Origin: Dasypus novemcinctus | Lineage: Eukaryota; Chordata; Mammalia; Cingulata; Dasypodidae | Length of the DNA: 64,000 nt | Reading direction: 5' to 3' | Assembly (NCBI RefSeq): GCF_030445035.2 | Contig: NC_080677.1 | Coordinates: 153,451,169 to 153,515,168, forward strand | In this document: positions 47,516 through 60,304 of the stretch, piece after piece | How positions within the stretch are numbered: position 1 is the first letter of the stretch | Layout of the letters: the number at the start of each line of letters is the position of its first letter | Program-made: the position numbers and the translations under genes | The notes under the pieces: model-generated | Told to the model about the DNA's origin: nothing | What the model saw: the letters and a program-made list of their open reading frames with translations, nothing else | The model's database searches: none

Positions 47516-47549
47516 TTCCTTACTAATAAAGGAAAAGAAGGAAAGAGTG

Positions 47550-48185
47550 AATTTTTACTTTTTACTTTTTTTTCATGAAACTATAATTATACCATACACA
47601 TTATTCTGAAACTTACTTTTTCATTTAATTATATATCACGGACATTGCAGATCAAACAAAGCTGGACCTCATTTTAAAACAACATATATAATTAAAATTA
47701 TAAATCTATACAATTTATAATATAAATATAGGGGTTTCCTAAATTAATGCAATCATCCTCCTGGTGATGAACAGTCAAGTTGCTGCTGAGGCAAACAAAT
47801 GCTTGAATAAACATCCTTTTATATTTATTTTTATATGCTTATTTCTGTAAGAAATCCTAAAAGTGATATCACTAGATCAAAGAATCTATCACTCCAATAC
47901 ACATTGTAAACCAATACTCTTAAAAAAGGTTGTAGCCACTTATGCTTATACCAACTATATATAAAAGTGCCAGTTTCCAGCATCCTCACCAACATTGAAA
48001 ATTATCTTTTTTTTTTTTCATTTTTTGCCAACTTGTCAAACAAATGGCATCTCTACCATGCTTTCCCCCCCTTTCATCTGGTACCAGTGAAATTGAACAT
48101 CTTTTCCCATGTTTATTGATCATTTGTATTTCTTCCTCTAGGAATTAATTATACCTTTTGTCTAATTCTTTTCTATTGAGTTTTT
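47550..48185 (-). mobile_element. L1M, reverse orientation
   Basis: Plus-strand reads 'gcttgaataaacatcctttt', 'gtgatatcactagatcaaag', 'ccagcatcctcaccaacatt', 'gaaattgaacatcttttccc' and 'atgtttattgatcatttgta', the reverse complement of the distal L1M ORF2 region. Confidence 0.7.
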
Positions 48186-48201
48186 GCTCTCATTGCATTT
48201 T

Positions 48202-48626
48202 TTTAAATGTACACATTTTTTTTTTTAGATTTATTTATTTATTCCCCCACCCCCACCCCAGTTGTCTGTTCTCTGCGTCTATTTGCTGCATGTTCTTCTT
48301 TGTCTGCTTCTGTTGTTGTCAGCGGCACGGGAATCTGTCTTTCTTTTTGTTGCGTCATCTTGTTGTGTCAGCTCTCTGTGTTTGTGGCACCATTCTTGGG
48401 CAGGCTACACTTTCTTTCATGCAGGGTAGCTCTCCTTATGGGGTGCACTCCTTGCGCGTGGGGCTCCCCTACGCGGGGGACACCCCTGCGTGGCAGGGCA
48501 CTCCTTGCGCCCATCAGCACTGCCCATGGGCCAGCTCCACACCGGTCAAGGAGGCCTGGGGTTTGAACCGCGGACCTCCCATGTGGTAGACGGACGCCCT
48601 AACCACTGGGCCAAGTCCGCTTCCCA
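48202..48626 (-). mobile_element. DAS-type SINE, full length
   Basis: T-rich tail, (TTTA)n, body 'gtcatcttgttgtgtcagct' and 'ctccttgcgcgtggggctcc', B-box complement GGGTTTGAACCGCG and head CTAACCACTGGGCCAAGTCC. The exact 12-bp TSD TCATTGCATTTT lies at 48190-48201 and 48627-48638. The 143-codon plus-strand ORF through it is not a gene. Confidence 0.95.
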
Positions 48627-48639
48627 TCATTGCATTTTG

Positions 48640-49165
48640 AATAAAGTTCAAACCCCTTCCCATGGCTTATCAATCTCTGCAAGATATCTGCCTTGCCTAC
48701 ATTTCTGATCTCATCTGATATCACGTTCCCTTTCTCTCAATATGCTGCAGTCACACTGGACTCATTTCAGTTCCTGGAATACTCCAAGCTCCATTCTGCC
48801 TCAGGGCCTTCGCGCATATTGCCATGTCTTCCTGGTATGCTATTTCTCATGTACTCTTCAAATGTGGCTCCTGCTCATGCTTCAAGACTAGCTTCAACAC
48901 CTGTTTAGAGACAACTTTGCTTACCGCCTTATCTATGTTTTTCCCTCCCTGTTATTCTCCAGCACTGCACTCTGTTTATTCCTTTAACAGCACTGATCAT
49001 ACTTGGCAATTACATGCTTGTTTGTGTGCTTGCTTACCTGTCTCCCCACTAGACCATGAGCTCCCCAAGGAAAGAGAGAAGCGATCCAATTGTTCACTAA
49101 TGTCTGTGCAGTCCCAAGTATCATGCCTGGTGCATTCTAAGCTCCCAAGAATTATGTGTATAAAA
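48640..49165 (+). mobile_element. L2 LINE 3' end
   Basis: 'ctgcagtcacactggactca', 'tgcctcagggccttcgcgca', 'ttgcttacctgtctccccac', 'tagaccatgagctccccaag' and 'agtatcatgcctggtgca' are L2 3' landmarks. The 193-codon ORF at 48824-49405 runs through this repeat and has no protein features. Confidence 0.8.
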
Positions 49166-49169
49166 ACAA

Positions 49170-51240
49170 TGCAAGAATTATTCTTCCTATTTCTTTCCTG
49201 TGGCAATTTTTCCAACCCACTTCAATCTAATTTTACCTTTAACAAAAATCAAAAACAAAACAAAAGAAATCAAATAACCCTTCAAATCACATATGTCATG
49301 AATATGGTCTCAAAAACTCAGAAGAAATTTCTATCATTGGAAAATATATCATTAGAGATTCGCTTATCGTGCAAACTATTGATAAGAAAGTATATATATA
49401 CATAACTATATAAGTATATATACATATGGGGAGGAGTGAGGGGAGGAGAGGAAAGACAGGCCTGGATGGTGGGGAGACAAAAGCATACAGTAAAACTGAC
49501 CTCTAGAGAATTGTTTCTATTGGAAGGAAAACTGCGTAAAAATTCTCAAGGATTCAACCTATTCTCTTCATTAGGTAACTTCTTAAGGATGTTTTCCAGA
49601 TTTTAAACAAATAAATATGTTTAAAATCAACTCTTGGCAAATCACTATTGATGAGATTACAAAATAAAATAGATATCTAACGTATTTTCCTTACCATGAC
49701 TGTTCATTAAATATCTCTGAATTGAGTCTTTAGTTGTCTACCTGAGAAGACAATAGAGTGAGGACAATAAACGCAGCTCTGAAAAGGGGACTAGCTCAGG
49801 TTCTGTCAAAACTGGCCAGGGCCCAATGCTTGGAGGTGACCTGGCAAAAGTATAAGGAGGTTCCCCTGAATATACAGTGATCTCTACCTCCTGGTTTATT
49901 CTGGTTATCCTATAATTAGTAATATGCCCTCTTGCGCTCTCAAATGTGTCCTGGTTAGAGGATAAATTACATAGTCTCCTTTGCTATAGCACTCTGAGAT
50001 TGTCACCTTACTAAATGCCAGGCAGGGCTACCAGACCAAGCAAATGTGTTAGTGGAGGGGTGGGGCAGAGGGGAAGGTGTTCCTGAAGAAAGAACCTAAT
50101 TCCCCACCCCGGTTCTTCATCCAGTTCTTTTAAACCCTCGTCTATCCTCCGCTCATTAGAAATTTAGCTGGCAATGAACTTTATACTGAATGTGTTCACT
50201 TAACACATATATGCTGTATTTTACACATTTCGATATTTGCTGACTTGTGTGACTTTGAATTTGCAACTATACTATTACAATTGTTTAACCCTTAGTTTTT
50301 TTTTAAGTCTTAAACTTTGTCCTTATTTAAAAGCCCCGATGCAACCACCAAATACCTGACTCAGCTCACAACTAGAGAGGGAGCATCAAATTTCCCAGCC
50401 CACTTAATTTGAAAGCCTGCCAAGATAGGTGAAAGACCTTATAAATATGTAAAGCAGGAAGTTCAAATTACAGTCAAGTAAATCTCTAGTGATTGATGTT
50501 CTTTTCAAAACAATTAAAAAAAAACAACAACTAATAAAAAGCCGCACATTCTGAGACCCCTTTACCAAAGGTTTCCCCCAAGTTCAGACTCCACAATGTA
50601 CTTTTAGTAGTGTATTTATTTTGGATTTTTACCACTTCCTGGAGGCCAGGAGGAGGCACAGTGGGAAGATCCAAAAAAACTCAGTACCACAGCCATTTTG
50701 TTTGTAAGGCAGAGTGGTAGAATTCTGCCAGCTAGCACAGGTTTTTGAAACACAATTTTTAAGGACAAAAAAAAAAAAAAGAGAGAGTATGTCTATTGTT
50801 TTCAATTTAACCACTAAAATCGCTATTGTGTTTAATTTTTTTTTTTTTTTTTTGGCACAAATGGTAGTTAGGAGGAGTAACATTGTATGTTTCAAGGAAT
50901 TAAAAAGCTCTCCGAGCTAAAACAGTCATGAATTTTGTTCAAGGATGATTGGCTCCTCTAGGTACGTTCATCAAGTCCAATCAAAAGCATTTTGATGGAA
51001 ATAGTTTTCAAATGGCCATATTTCTATCTAAATGGTGCACTGACTTTTTTTTTTTTAACTGATAAACAATTTGCTTAAGAAAAAGCATTATATTCGGTCA
51101 AGACCCAAGAACCAGAAACAGGGAGTGTTTCTTGAGACGTTGGAAAGGGCATTTTCCCGAGCTAAAAGGCAGTCGTGGGTGCTATTGTTTTGCAGTGTCA
51201 CTTCATAGCGAGCCTAGACTTTTGTCATTTGGGTGGCTGT
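49170..51240. other. Repeat-poor interval upstream of the candidate promoter
   Basis: No recognised repeat apart from (TA)-rich DNA near 49390-49425 and A/T homopolymers near 50768 and 50838. The stretch 50935-51050 (ATTGG at 50947-50953, TCCAATCAAAAGCATTTTGA near 50979, CCATATTTCT near 51016) looks like non-random, possibly conserved regulatory sequence, but that is impression only. Confidence 0.35.
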
Positions 51241-51284
51241 GCTTTTAAAAGCCCAGTGTAAAATGGCACACACACTGCATTTTT

Positions 51285-51480
51285 TTCCGAGCTGCAGGAG
51301 GCGGGGGGAGCGGGGGATAGTGCAGACTGGAGGGACACTGCCCTCCTAACCAATCAGAGAACGCCTGTTTGCCATTGCAAAGTTGTTAACCCCAGAGTCT
51401 TCTGGCTGCCGCTGCCTCCTCTGCTTTGAATCGTCTGTGGATATTTTTCCGATTTTTCCCAAACGCCCACAGATCCTGGG
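51285..51480 (+). promoter_or_regulatory. Candidate promoter and 5' UTR
   Basis: A short G/C-rich patch in AT-rich DNA holds a GC box (GAGGCGGGGGGAG, about 51298-51310), a CCAAT box (AACCAATCAGAG, CCAAT at 51350-51354) and a pyrimidine-rich leader with GCCGCTGCCTCCTCTG. No TATA box sits at a standard spacing; TTTTAAAAG at 51243-51251 is a weak alternative. The transcription start would fall around 51.38-51.45 kb by inference. Confidence 0.5.
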
Positions 51481-51507
51481 GGAAGCCACCCCATTCAGCT
51501 ACCGATC

Positions 51508-51664
51508 ATGGAAGAAAGTATTACTTTTTATTTACCAAATATTTTAAAGATGTTTGAAGATCCATATGCTGCATGGAGGCTGTTGTTTCTAGGGACACAA
51601 GTATCCAGCCTATATTGTTACAATTATTTTTCAAGAACTGGCTTCTTCTTTGCCCACACTGATG
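51508..51664 (+). CDS. Candidate first coding exon, product not recognised
   Basis: The ATG at 51508 has strong context (A at -3, G at +4: CGATCATGG) and opens a frame of 52 codons plus one base, ending at a consensus donor (GATG|GTAAGT, GT at 51665-51666), which gives phase 1. The peptide starts MEESITFYLPNILKMFEDPY and ends near SRTGFFFAHTD. It is hydrophobic and aromatic rather than clearly a signal peptide, and I do not recognise it. If the donor is not used, the frame runs on to a stop at 51775-51777 (89 codons). An alternative is that this is a 5' UTR exon with an upstream ORF and the true start lies in a later exon outside the window. The setting (GC and CCAAT boxes just upstream, repeat-poor DNA downstream) supports a real exon, probably of a long-intron gene. 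Confidence 0.45.
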
Positions 51665-51666
51665 GT

Positions 51667-54600
51667 AAGTTTGTAATTTTAAACATTTATGTCGTTGGAT
51701 CTTTGAAGGAGCCACCGGATAAAAAGGATTTTCATTGTGTTTCTTCTCACAAAACCAATCTTTGTATATTTCTTTAGCTTTGATCTCTGCACATTCCACC
51801 TAATCTTGTCTGGTTAATTTTTACCAAAAGAAAAAAAATAGTTTTTTTTTCATTGTTAAAGCTAAATATTTATAATATAAATTATACTTTAATTACTGTG
51901 AACTACAGGGAAACTCAGATATTTCAAGATGGACTTGTTTTGTGCCAGCAGTGTTGGTAATACCAAATATGTGCATATCCTCTTTATAAAAATTATGTAT
52001 TGCCTAATTTGTCCAGGATTAAATTATCAGTAGGCAAACTATGGATATAGTTTTTTTTAAAATGGCCTATTGTGGTTCTATGGATGGATTACTTGGATAC
52101 AAACTACAGAAAAGCTGCCCTTGGTATAATGAAGGTGGAGACTGACATAACCAGGTTTATATTAAGTTATGGCTGTTACTAAATAGTGGATCTTTTATTT
52201 GCTGATTAGATCTAAACTTGTACTCTAACGTATTATTCCTTTGAAGCTCTTCATTAGATAGTCTTTACAGATCTTATTTTTGTCCAAAAAGGTACATGGG
52301 GGAGACATTTTGTAATTTTTGGCATTTTTCTAATTTTTTTTTTTTTCCTTTTTGCACACGGTGGGAGATCTTTTTTGTTTTGCATTGATCTGTGTTGGTG
52401 GCGCTGTAGTGCTCCTCAACAATTTATGTCAGTTTCACTAAAAGAAAAAAGGAGGAAAAAAAGAGGTGGGGCAAGATCTGATCTATTATCTTATCCCTTT
52501 ATTTTCTCAAAGAAAGTTCAATTTGGTCAGAGGAAATTATTCAGTTGTACTATCTAAATGTTTTCTGTGAACTGTGGGTAAGAGCAGACTGTTATCATAA
52601 CCTGCCCAAGGAATATCACCGATAGACATGCAGTTTGCAGTTGTGTTTTATCTGATCTGATTTTTAATCTCTAGATCAGAATTCTTCAATTAAAAGCATT
52701 CGTGTTACACTCTCCTTCCTTGGTAATAGTTTATAGTTTCCATATATTACAAAATCATATGTGTTACATTTCTTTTCAAGATAACAAAATGTTTGAGATT
52801 TAGTTCACTGAACATTGTAAAAGTTGAATTTTTTTAATCCTAGGAATTTCTTAAGTAACTGCCAGGCTGAGAGGTCTCTTGTAGTTTGACTTATAAAAAT
52901 GCCTAATTATGTTTTATTCTGAAATGATATTTAATTGAGTTCCTGTGTAGCCTTTTTAAAAAGCAAATATTTTGGACTATAATTTTTTAGAGCATGTGTG
53001 CAACTGCTTCTGACTTCAAAAATATTAATGTTCACATATCTTACGTACAGGATTAGATCTTTTTCATCTTTGTTCTTCAGAGTTGTCTAATTAGAGAATA
53101 TGGAATTTAGGCCCAAAGCCTAGCAAGAACAAAATGTATTTGGGTATGACATAGGTTTTACTGGTCTCTATAAACAATTTAGTTTTTACGATGGTAGTAG
53201 GTATATTCTTCATTCAGAAACAAAGTGGAATAGTAATTGTACTTCAAAATATATTGTTTTGCCAAATAAAATAGAAAAAAAACTGAAATAGTATTCTAGA
53301 TCACTATTCCATGTGATTTAATAGATTATTTCTTGAGAAAGTAAAAATTTCAGGAGTCATTAGTAAGTTATTTTATTCCCTTCGAAATATGTAGATACTC
53401 ATTTCACTATGTAGTCATTTACAATTTTGAAGACCTTAAAGGGATGTGTGAAAATATTAGTAATAGCATTTCTGATTTTTGCATCCCCTTCTCTATCTGT
53501 ATAGGACCCTCTCCTTGAACTTTAAAAATAATTAGGTTTTAAGCCTGTATTTTGTTTGCACTATATTATAAAAATTTGAAAATGTTCACTGTACCATTGT
53601 TTCATTTTGTAAAATCGAAATGGCTCCATCAAGACTGGTTTTTGACATTATAGATTATTTACAGAATGAAATACTGCAGGTGTAAATATATTGTCTAACC
53701 CACTGATTATGCCAGAGAGTTTAGTTCTCTGAAGTTAATCTACCAAATAAAATATACTTTCCAATGCTTTTATTGCTAAAATATTCTCTTATTCAGAATG
53801 GTGATATTTTCCATTTAATCTGTGAAAATTATAAATGTTTATGTGATAGCTCCCTTTTTAAAAACAAACTGATGCTATGAAGTCCATATGTAGCTATGCA
53901 ATGCTCTTTGTTCTCCTACATCATTGACTATTACATCATTGATTATGAAGTAACCGCTATAGTTAAATCTCCCACTTTTAAAAATCATCCACAGATATTT
54001 GTATTAAACATAGTCTTCTATATGTGACTCTTACAACACTATGTAAGTAGGAAGGTTTAAATCTATGAGGCAAAAGCAAATCACTATTTTATGTTTTCTC
54101 CATTTTTAAATTCATATTGTGTTTCATTTTTGCTCTTGATTCTTAGGAAGTTAGTTCTCTTTTTAATTGATAACATTTTTATAGACATTTAATTCATGTG
54201 CTTAGTGTGATCATGAGTAGAATTATTGGAATAAACTCCGCTTTTTATTATAGGAGAAAAACCTCTATTAAAGGTAGTATTTTGAGAACTAACTCAGTTT
54301 TCCATGGTAGCAGTTAGACTCATTGACAATATAAAATTACTATTTTTTAATTTCTAAAATGTTCCAGTCAGTAATTAAACACTTATTTCTTTCTTGCACA
54401 TCATTAACAAGTAGCAAAATTGACTAAATTAAAATGTTACTTTTTTTCACCCTGCCCATCCCTGTCATGGAGGGAGGGGTTAATGAAAAGTGAAATGGTC
54501 AAAAAACAGGTTGCAGAAAGGAGAAACAATGCCAAAGACGTACAGCATCTGTAAATCAAATTCTAAATGATAAACCTCAGAAAAATGAACTTGAAATTAT

Positions 54601-56150
54601 GGATCTTGGTCTATAACAGAAGTAAACTGAAAATTATAAATTCATACCTAATGTAATGAACCAATATATTTCCCAATTTATGAATTTGTGTTTATTAGTA
54701 CTGCTAAAGATTGAGAAAAATTTTCAGGTTAAACAGACCCATTGGGAAAGAAGACCTAACAAAGGGAGGAAACATTTTCAGAGTTATTAAGATGACCTAG
54801 CATAAAATGCTGAAATTAATAGCCAGGAACAATTAAATATACTTTGGAATGAACTTTGTTAGAAAAAAGAAAAACCACTAAAATTTCCCCTTTGTAAACC
54901 AAGTCCAATACAGACTTGAAACTGTATGCCTCTCTAATCCCACCCATTTCTTGTGCAAATATGCCTCATGGTTTCTCAGACATACCTTCCATAAAACTAT
55001 ACAGATACAATGCTATCCTTATCACAGTTTTGCAAAGGAGGAGGAGGAAATATTAGACAAAATGGGTGCTTGTGTTATGACCTTGTTTATCTTTATAAAA
55101 AAGATATTCAAATGGAGAATCTACAGGGAAAGTAAATATAATGAATTTTTTTTGAAAAAAAAAGATGAGGGAGTGTGTTTTATACTTGATTTGTTCAACA
55201 TTTTTTTTATTTGGGGGTTTGGTTGGTTGATCTGGGCTTTGCCCACTCTCTGTGATGTGTTACTCTGCTACAATGCTGAGATACAATATTAAGAAAAATG
55301 CAAAGATACTTGCTCCTATGGGGATTCTGGTTAAATATGGTTGGAAGCTCTGAAAGATACTTTATATCTAGTCTTAGGTATGCAAGGTTGTCATTGGGAA
55401 GGAAGGCCAAACACTATTTCTGGGGTAAAAAATTTTTACCATTATTTGAGCACCAAATATTCATACATTGCAGGGAGGGGAGATAATCTCATATTTTAGA
55501 TATAGCACAAGTGGATTCTGTATGAATAGATGGTTACCTAATGTGTACTCCTATTGCAAAGTGATAAATAAAACATTAACTTATGTGCTTGAGAGGAGAG
55601 CCTGAGTGGAACACTCTGGTAGTAGCAGTTTGGGGCATATCTTTGTAAGCTCCATTTGGTAACTTGGGGGCTCATTTTGTACATTTTGTTCATATCATCA
55701 AGAAATAAATGTCAATGCAATTACAAATTGTAAAGATGAAGCAGGGAAATAGAATTACAGATTATATTAGTATATAAATATTTGTTTTCAATTTTAACTC
55801 TTCTGTAATAATTTCTAATGAGATATATATGCATTTGATAGAAAAAAATTTTAATAAAAACATATTTTAATTTATGAAGATATTAGACATTTAGCTAATG
55901 GTTAATTAGACCAGCACATCAGGTGTGGAGCAGGAAAGTAAGACTGATGTTATTTTTATAGAGATGAAATGGAGAAGGAACTACTCAATAAAGATGATCT
56001 ATATGGAGTATGCAATGACCTCCAATGAATAAAGTAACCAAATTATTTTGTTATAGAGCCAATTCTTCGATACTGAGTAGGTCCTTACCAGCTAGACTTA
56101 TATCATTTAGTTTGCTTTCATACTAACATAGAAATTGACAGCTGGTATAA
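51667..56150. other. Probable intron, repeat-poor
   Basis: About 4.5 kb of AT-rich DNA without recognised repeats. This is unusual next to the repeat-dense first 49 kb. No second exon with paired splice sites and an open frame could be confirmed. Confidence 0.4.
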
Positions 56151-56510
56151 ACAATAGCACTTTAGTAATCAGGAAGCAAGCCAGACTCATTGCAGTAGCT
56201 CAGCAATGTTACCCATTTCCTTGGTAGGTTCCATCCTTTTGCAATGCCATCATGTCAGCAATATCCTTCTCATAGTCATAAGATGGCTGCTGCAGCTCCA
56301 AACATGATACCTTGGTGTTATAATTCAAAGGCAGGAAGAGAGGAGAGTTTCTCTTATGCATCTTTTTATAAGGGAGGACATCTTTCCCAGAAGCCCCACA
56401 GCACACTGTTTCTTGCAGCTCATTGGCCAGGTTGGTAGGACATGCTCATGCCTAAGCCAATCACTGACAAGAGATTGAAATGACCGTGATTAGTTTGACT
56501 AGGGAAGAAC
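56150..56510 (+). mobile_element. Ancient interspersed repeat, unnamed
   Basis: 'cataagatggctgctgcagc', 'ctccaaacatgata', 'aggcaggaagagaggagagt' and 'cttgcagctcattggccagg' are the pattern of a common old mammalian repeat whose family name I cannot give with certainty. It may be related to 43.5-43.97 kb. Confidence 0.45.
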
Positions 56511-56662
56511 TCTTCCAAGGATGTTTCTCGTGTGCAAAAGAGTTATTTGCTTTGTATAAACTTTAACTGCTTTGTATAAACATTCTTGAGTGATTCAATT
56601 TACATCTGCTTTCATAGAGATCAGACTGGTCATACATGTGGCTAATTAAAAAAAAAAAAATA

Positions 56663-56915
56663 AGGACAAGCACTTACTCTGTTCCAGGCTCAAGGCTAAA
56701 TGAACCTCCATTATCTCCTTAAACCCTCACACAAAAAATCCTTAGGAGATAGGACAATTATTATCCCCATTTAGCAGATGAGGAAACTGAGGCTTAGAGA
56801 GGTTTTTCACACCTGAGGCTTGTCCCAGGATACACAGCTAAGAAATGAAAACGCTAGATTTGGACAGTCTGAAATCAGAGCTCATGTACTTAACTACTCT
56901 TCCATACCGCCACAT
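56663..56915 (-). mobile_element. MIR SINE, near full length
   Basis: 'caagcacttactctgttcca', 'ggacaattattatccccatt', 'agcagatgaggaaactgagg' and 'cttagagaggtttttcacac' form the reverse-complement MIR core in order. Confidence 0.9.
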
Positions 56916-57384
56916 TAGATATTTGTGAAGCAGTATTCCATAGATTGACATATTTTAAAGGCACTGTGTGATATTGCTGCTTAAACGACTCTTCTAGTGA
57001 TTTTATAAATCTAACACTCTCTTCATAAAATGAGTAATTGCCCTCCTAATTTATCAGCTGCATATATCTGAATTTTTGTATGTTAAAACTGCTTAATGTA
57101 CACTTACTTGTACTACATCTCATGAACATCTTCAGCAACATCTCATGAAATTCTTTCAGAAGTTGAATTTTTGTAGGGAAAAAAATCATCAAAGACTAGA
57201 AATTCAGTGAGGCCTTGTTGAAGTGGATAAATTCATGACTCTTAGCATTAGATCCAAATAGAATACTGGATTCTATTTCAAAATTTACAAAGCCAGTTTT
57301 GTACTAAAATGCTTGGATCTCCATCAAATTTTGGACATACAGAAGTTTTCTCCTCTAGGACATTCTTGGGGGACTCGCTGTGCA

Positions 57385-57595
57385 TGCTCTAGTGGGTGAA
57401 TTTCAAACTTGAACATGCACCAGAATCACCTGGAAGGCTTGTTAAGCCGGGGCTTGCCACGTCTCACTCCCAGGGTTGCTGGTTTGGTAGGTTTGAAGCC
57501 GGGCCTGACAATCTGCAAGTGTAGCAAGTTCCCTGGTGATGCAGAGGCTGCTGGTTCAGGGACCGCCCTTTGAGAACCTTTGCTCCGGAGGATAA
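57385..57595 (+). mobile_element. MER5A-type hAT (Charlie) DNA transposon
   Basis: 'tgcaccagaatcacctggaa', 'ggcttgttaagccggggctt', 'ttggtaggtttgaagccggg', 'caagttccctggtgatgcag' and 'ccctttgagaacctttgctc' match MER5A from near its left to right ends. Confidence 0.85.
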
Positions 57596-58569
57596 GATGG
57601 CACCTGCCTTCATAAATATTTTGCCCTTGAAATATGGATCACAAACTTTAAAGGATGCCATGTAATATTTGGCAAATATTTGAATAAATACGTATGGTAA
57701 TATTAAATAGGGTGACCAGGGCAGTCTCAATGAAAAGATGAGAGGTGAGCAAAGATATGAAGGAGAATTCTTCTTCAGCCACAGCATTAATATATTTTAA
57801 ATTTGTTTGCCAAAAATTCATGTGCGTGGTTAACCTTTTCTGAAAACGTAGCAATCCATAATTTGCAAATTATTTTTAAAAGTAGGTAAAAATAGTAGAA
57901 CTTAGTTTTGCTCCCTAGTAAGTTATATCTGAAAAGCCTTCGGTAGTTGTGGTATTTTGCTGGCCTTTCTCAAGATTTTTATCCCACCAACCACTAATGG
58001 CCTACATTCATTAATAGGAGCTGGTTACAGTGAGACTGAGGAAGGAAGGCTGCCATGCCCATGGCCTATATATAGCTCTGTAACTCAGGCCACTGCCTCA
58101 ACCCACTGGAAACTCGCCGTCCTCCCAGACCGAGGTACAAACCCCAGTTGAGAAACACTGTAATGTGCCACGGAGTGAAGAGGACCTTTTCCAAGGGCTT
58201 CATTGCTTCTCCACACTGTTCTTAAGTTTTGCTACATAAGAACTTTTTTACCTCAGACGGCCTTTACTCATTTTTTTTTCATGAAAGTATGAAGTCCAAG
58301 AAACCAACTGCCAACGTGAAAGAGAAAAGTATCAACAAATTCAATGCCCTTGCCTTCCCCAGAAGCCAATATAAGCTTCAAACTCTCCTTCCGTACCTCG
58401 GAGGTAATGTCAGGAAGCTGGTATGAGGGACCCTAAAGCAGGAACTGGCAGCAAGTTAGGGACTGGTGTGCTCCAGTCTCCTAGTCATTCAGTGCCTATT
58501 TACGAACACTTTGAGGGATCTAAACCCTGCCAGAATTTTACTCTCCAGTATACTTACTCATCACTACCC

Positions 58570-58715
58570 TCATGTGGCTACTTAAATTTAAATTGGATTT
58601 AATTAAAATTTAAATTAAAAATTCCATTCCTCAGTCACACTAGCCATATTTCAAGCATTCCATGGCCACATGTAGCTAGTGGTTACTGCATTGGATAGCA
58701 CAGATTTATGGAATG
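58570..58715 (+). mobile_element. Possible hAT-type DNA transposon fragment
   Basis: 'ttccattcctcagtcacact', 'agccatatttcaagcattcc', 'atggccacatgtagctagtg' and 'gttactgcattggatagcac' match a mammal-wide DNA repeat (MER-type). Confidence 0.6.
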
Positions 58716-58757
58716 CCCCTGGGTCCTTCAGACCAGGCAGGCTCAGACTTTTGCACT

Positions 58758-58965
58758 AGTGGTTCTTGACTCTGCTTGTACTTAGAATCACCCAGAAACT
58801 TCAAAGAAGAACACTCCTTACCCCTTCCTCTCCCCTCCCTCCTCTCCCCGCTCCAGAGATTCTGATTGAGTTGGTCTAGAGTAAGATCTGGGCATTTTAA
58901 GTGTTTTCCAAAAGCTGTCCACGGGGTTCTAACATGCAGCTAGGATTGAGAATCACTCTGTTACA
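58758..58965 (+). mobile_element. MER5-type hAT DNA transposon
   Basis: 'agtggttcttgactctgctt', 'agaatcacccagaaacttca', 'gagattctgattgagttggt', 'gatctgggcattttaagtgt' and 'attgagaatcactctg' follow MER5 order, including terminal inverted ends. Confidence 0.75.
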
Positions 58966-58969
58966 CAAA

Positions 58970-60300
58970 GCAGGTCAATGGCTACTGATGCAAGGCACTA
59001 AATCACTAAATCAAAAGTCAGGGAAGTCAGTAGATTAGTGCTGCTCCCTCACATCGCTTTCAAAAGCTATAATTTATCTCCTAGGAAGTGAGGGGGTCCA
59101 GACCTGAGGAATAGCTGGACACTCCAACCAGTTCTCCAGGGAGAAGCAATAGTTGACTGCCTAATGAACGCCCCGTTTAGCTGGAAGACTAGCCCTCCAT
59201 TAACTCTTCAGCTGTAAGTTATTTTGATGCCCTTGAGAGTGTCTTGTACAAATTGTATTAAATTTACTAGTTTAAAAACTAATTCTTCTTTATATTTTTA
59301 TTTAGTTTACAAATTTGTCCTATTTATAAACCTTGCGAGTTTTAGAAATCATGCTCCTTTAAATAATATTTGGTCTCTAACCTTAAACACCTCCTAGCAT
59401 TTTAAGTGGTATTTATAAATTTACTGCATTCTATTTCTTTCTTGGGTACTTCGTAAATATTTTCAAGACTGTCAGTCTAACAAATCTAATAAGTTTAACT
59501 TCTAAGTACAGTGATTCTTCAGTTCTCTTAAACGTTTCAATACTATGTATAAACTTAGGAGTTTTACTTAAAAATCACAAGTCCAATAGGCTGATGTCTT
59601 ACTCCATTTGGTCAAGTGTCTTTAAACAGTACATTTACTTGTACTATCAACTATGCATAGATTAACAGTAAAATATTTTTTAAAAAACATTTCTGTACTT
59701 ATTCTAAAATTTTCTGGAATTAAAAGATGTTTATCTGTTAACAGTTATGTCCTACCAGACAGCTTTGGATGTTTCCTTCCGAAGAGAATTTTTTTATCTG
59801 CCTTCTCAGCTTGTTAAGCAGAGATTCTTTGAAATTAAACTAGGTCTTGTTTGAGGTGCTGATGGGATTTGCTGAGACTTATTTATATTTACTGTATCAA
59901 AAAATAATAATAAAGTACTCATAAAGCCTACTTCCCTTAGATGCGAGTCATATCTTTATTTTCATGTCAGGTTAAAATCTATAATCCCCACCAAAATGGC
60001 TACAGCAATTGACAAATTTGGATTTTGCATTTATCTTTTAGCATATATAACTTTTTTATATCTAAAACTAGAGGCCTTTGAACATAGCAGAATTCCACAT
60101 TCTTTCACTTTCTCTTGTAGGACCATCAACTCTGAGTACCGAAGCTCTTTCTTGACTTTGCCTGATTGTGATTACCGTTTCCAAGGTTACTCCACTGACA
60201 AAATTTTAACTTCCAGTGTAGATCTGATCAGAACCTAACCACGCACCTTTCTATGGTAGACATTATGAAGACATTTGAAGTACACAGTGTGACTGATGTA
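58970..60300. other. Repeat-poor unassigned interval
   Basis: AT-rich, with no recognised repeat. The 80-codon ORF at 59996-60238 has no supporting signals. Confidence 0.3.
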
Positions 60301-60304
60301 TTTT

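Noticed and set aside
48824-49405. 193-codon plus-strand ORF
   Set aside because: It lies largely in an L2 3' end and has no protein features or splice context.
51508-51777. Naming the candidate exon after a specific gene
   Set aside because: I compared the peptide with the N-termini of several developmental and channel genes I know and found no match, so no symbol is given.
54951-55292. 113-codon ORF as a second exon or gene
   Set aside because: It lies in AT-rich probable intron, has no convincing splice acceptor or conservation signal, and encodes a low-complexity hydrophobic peptide.
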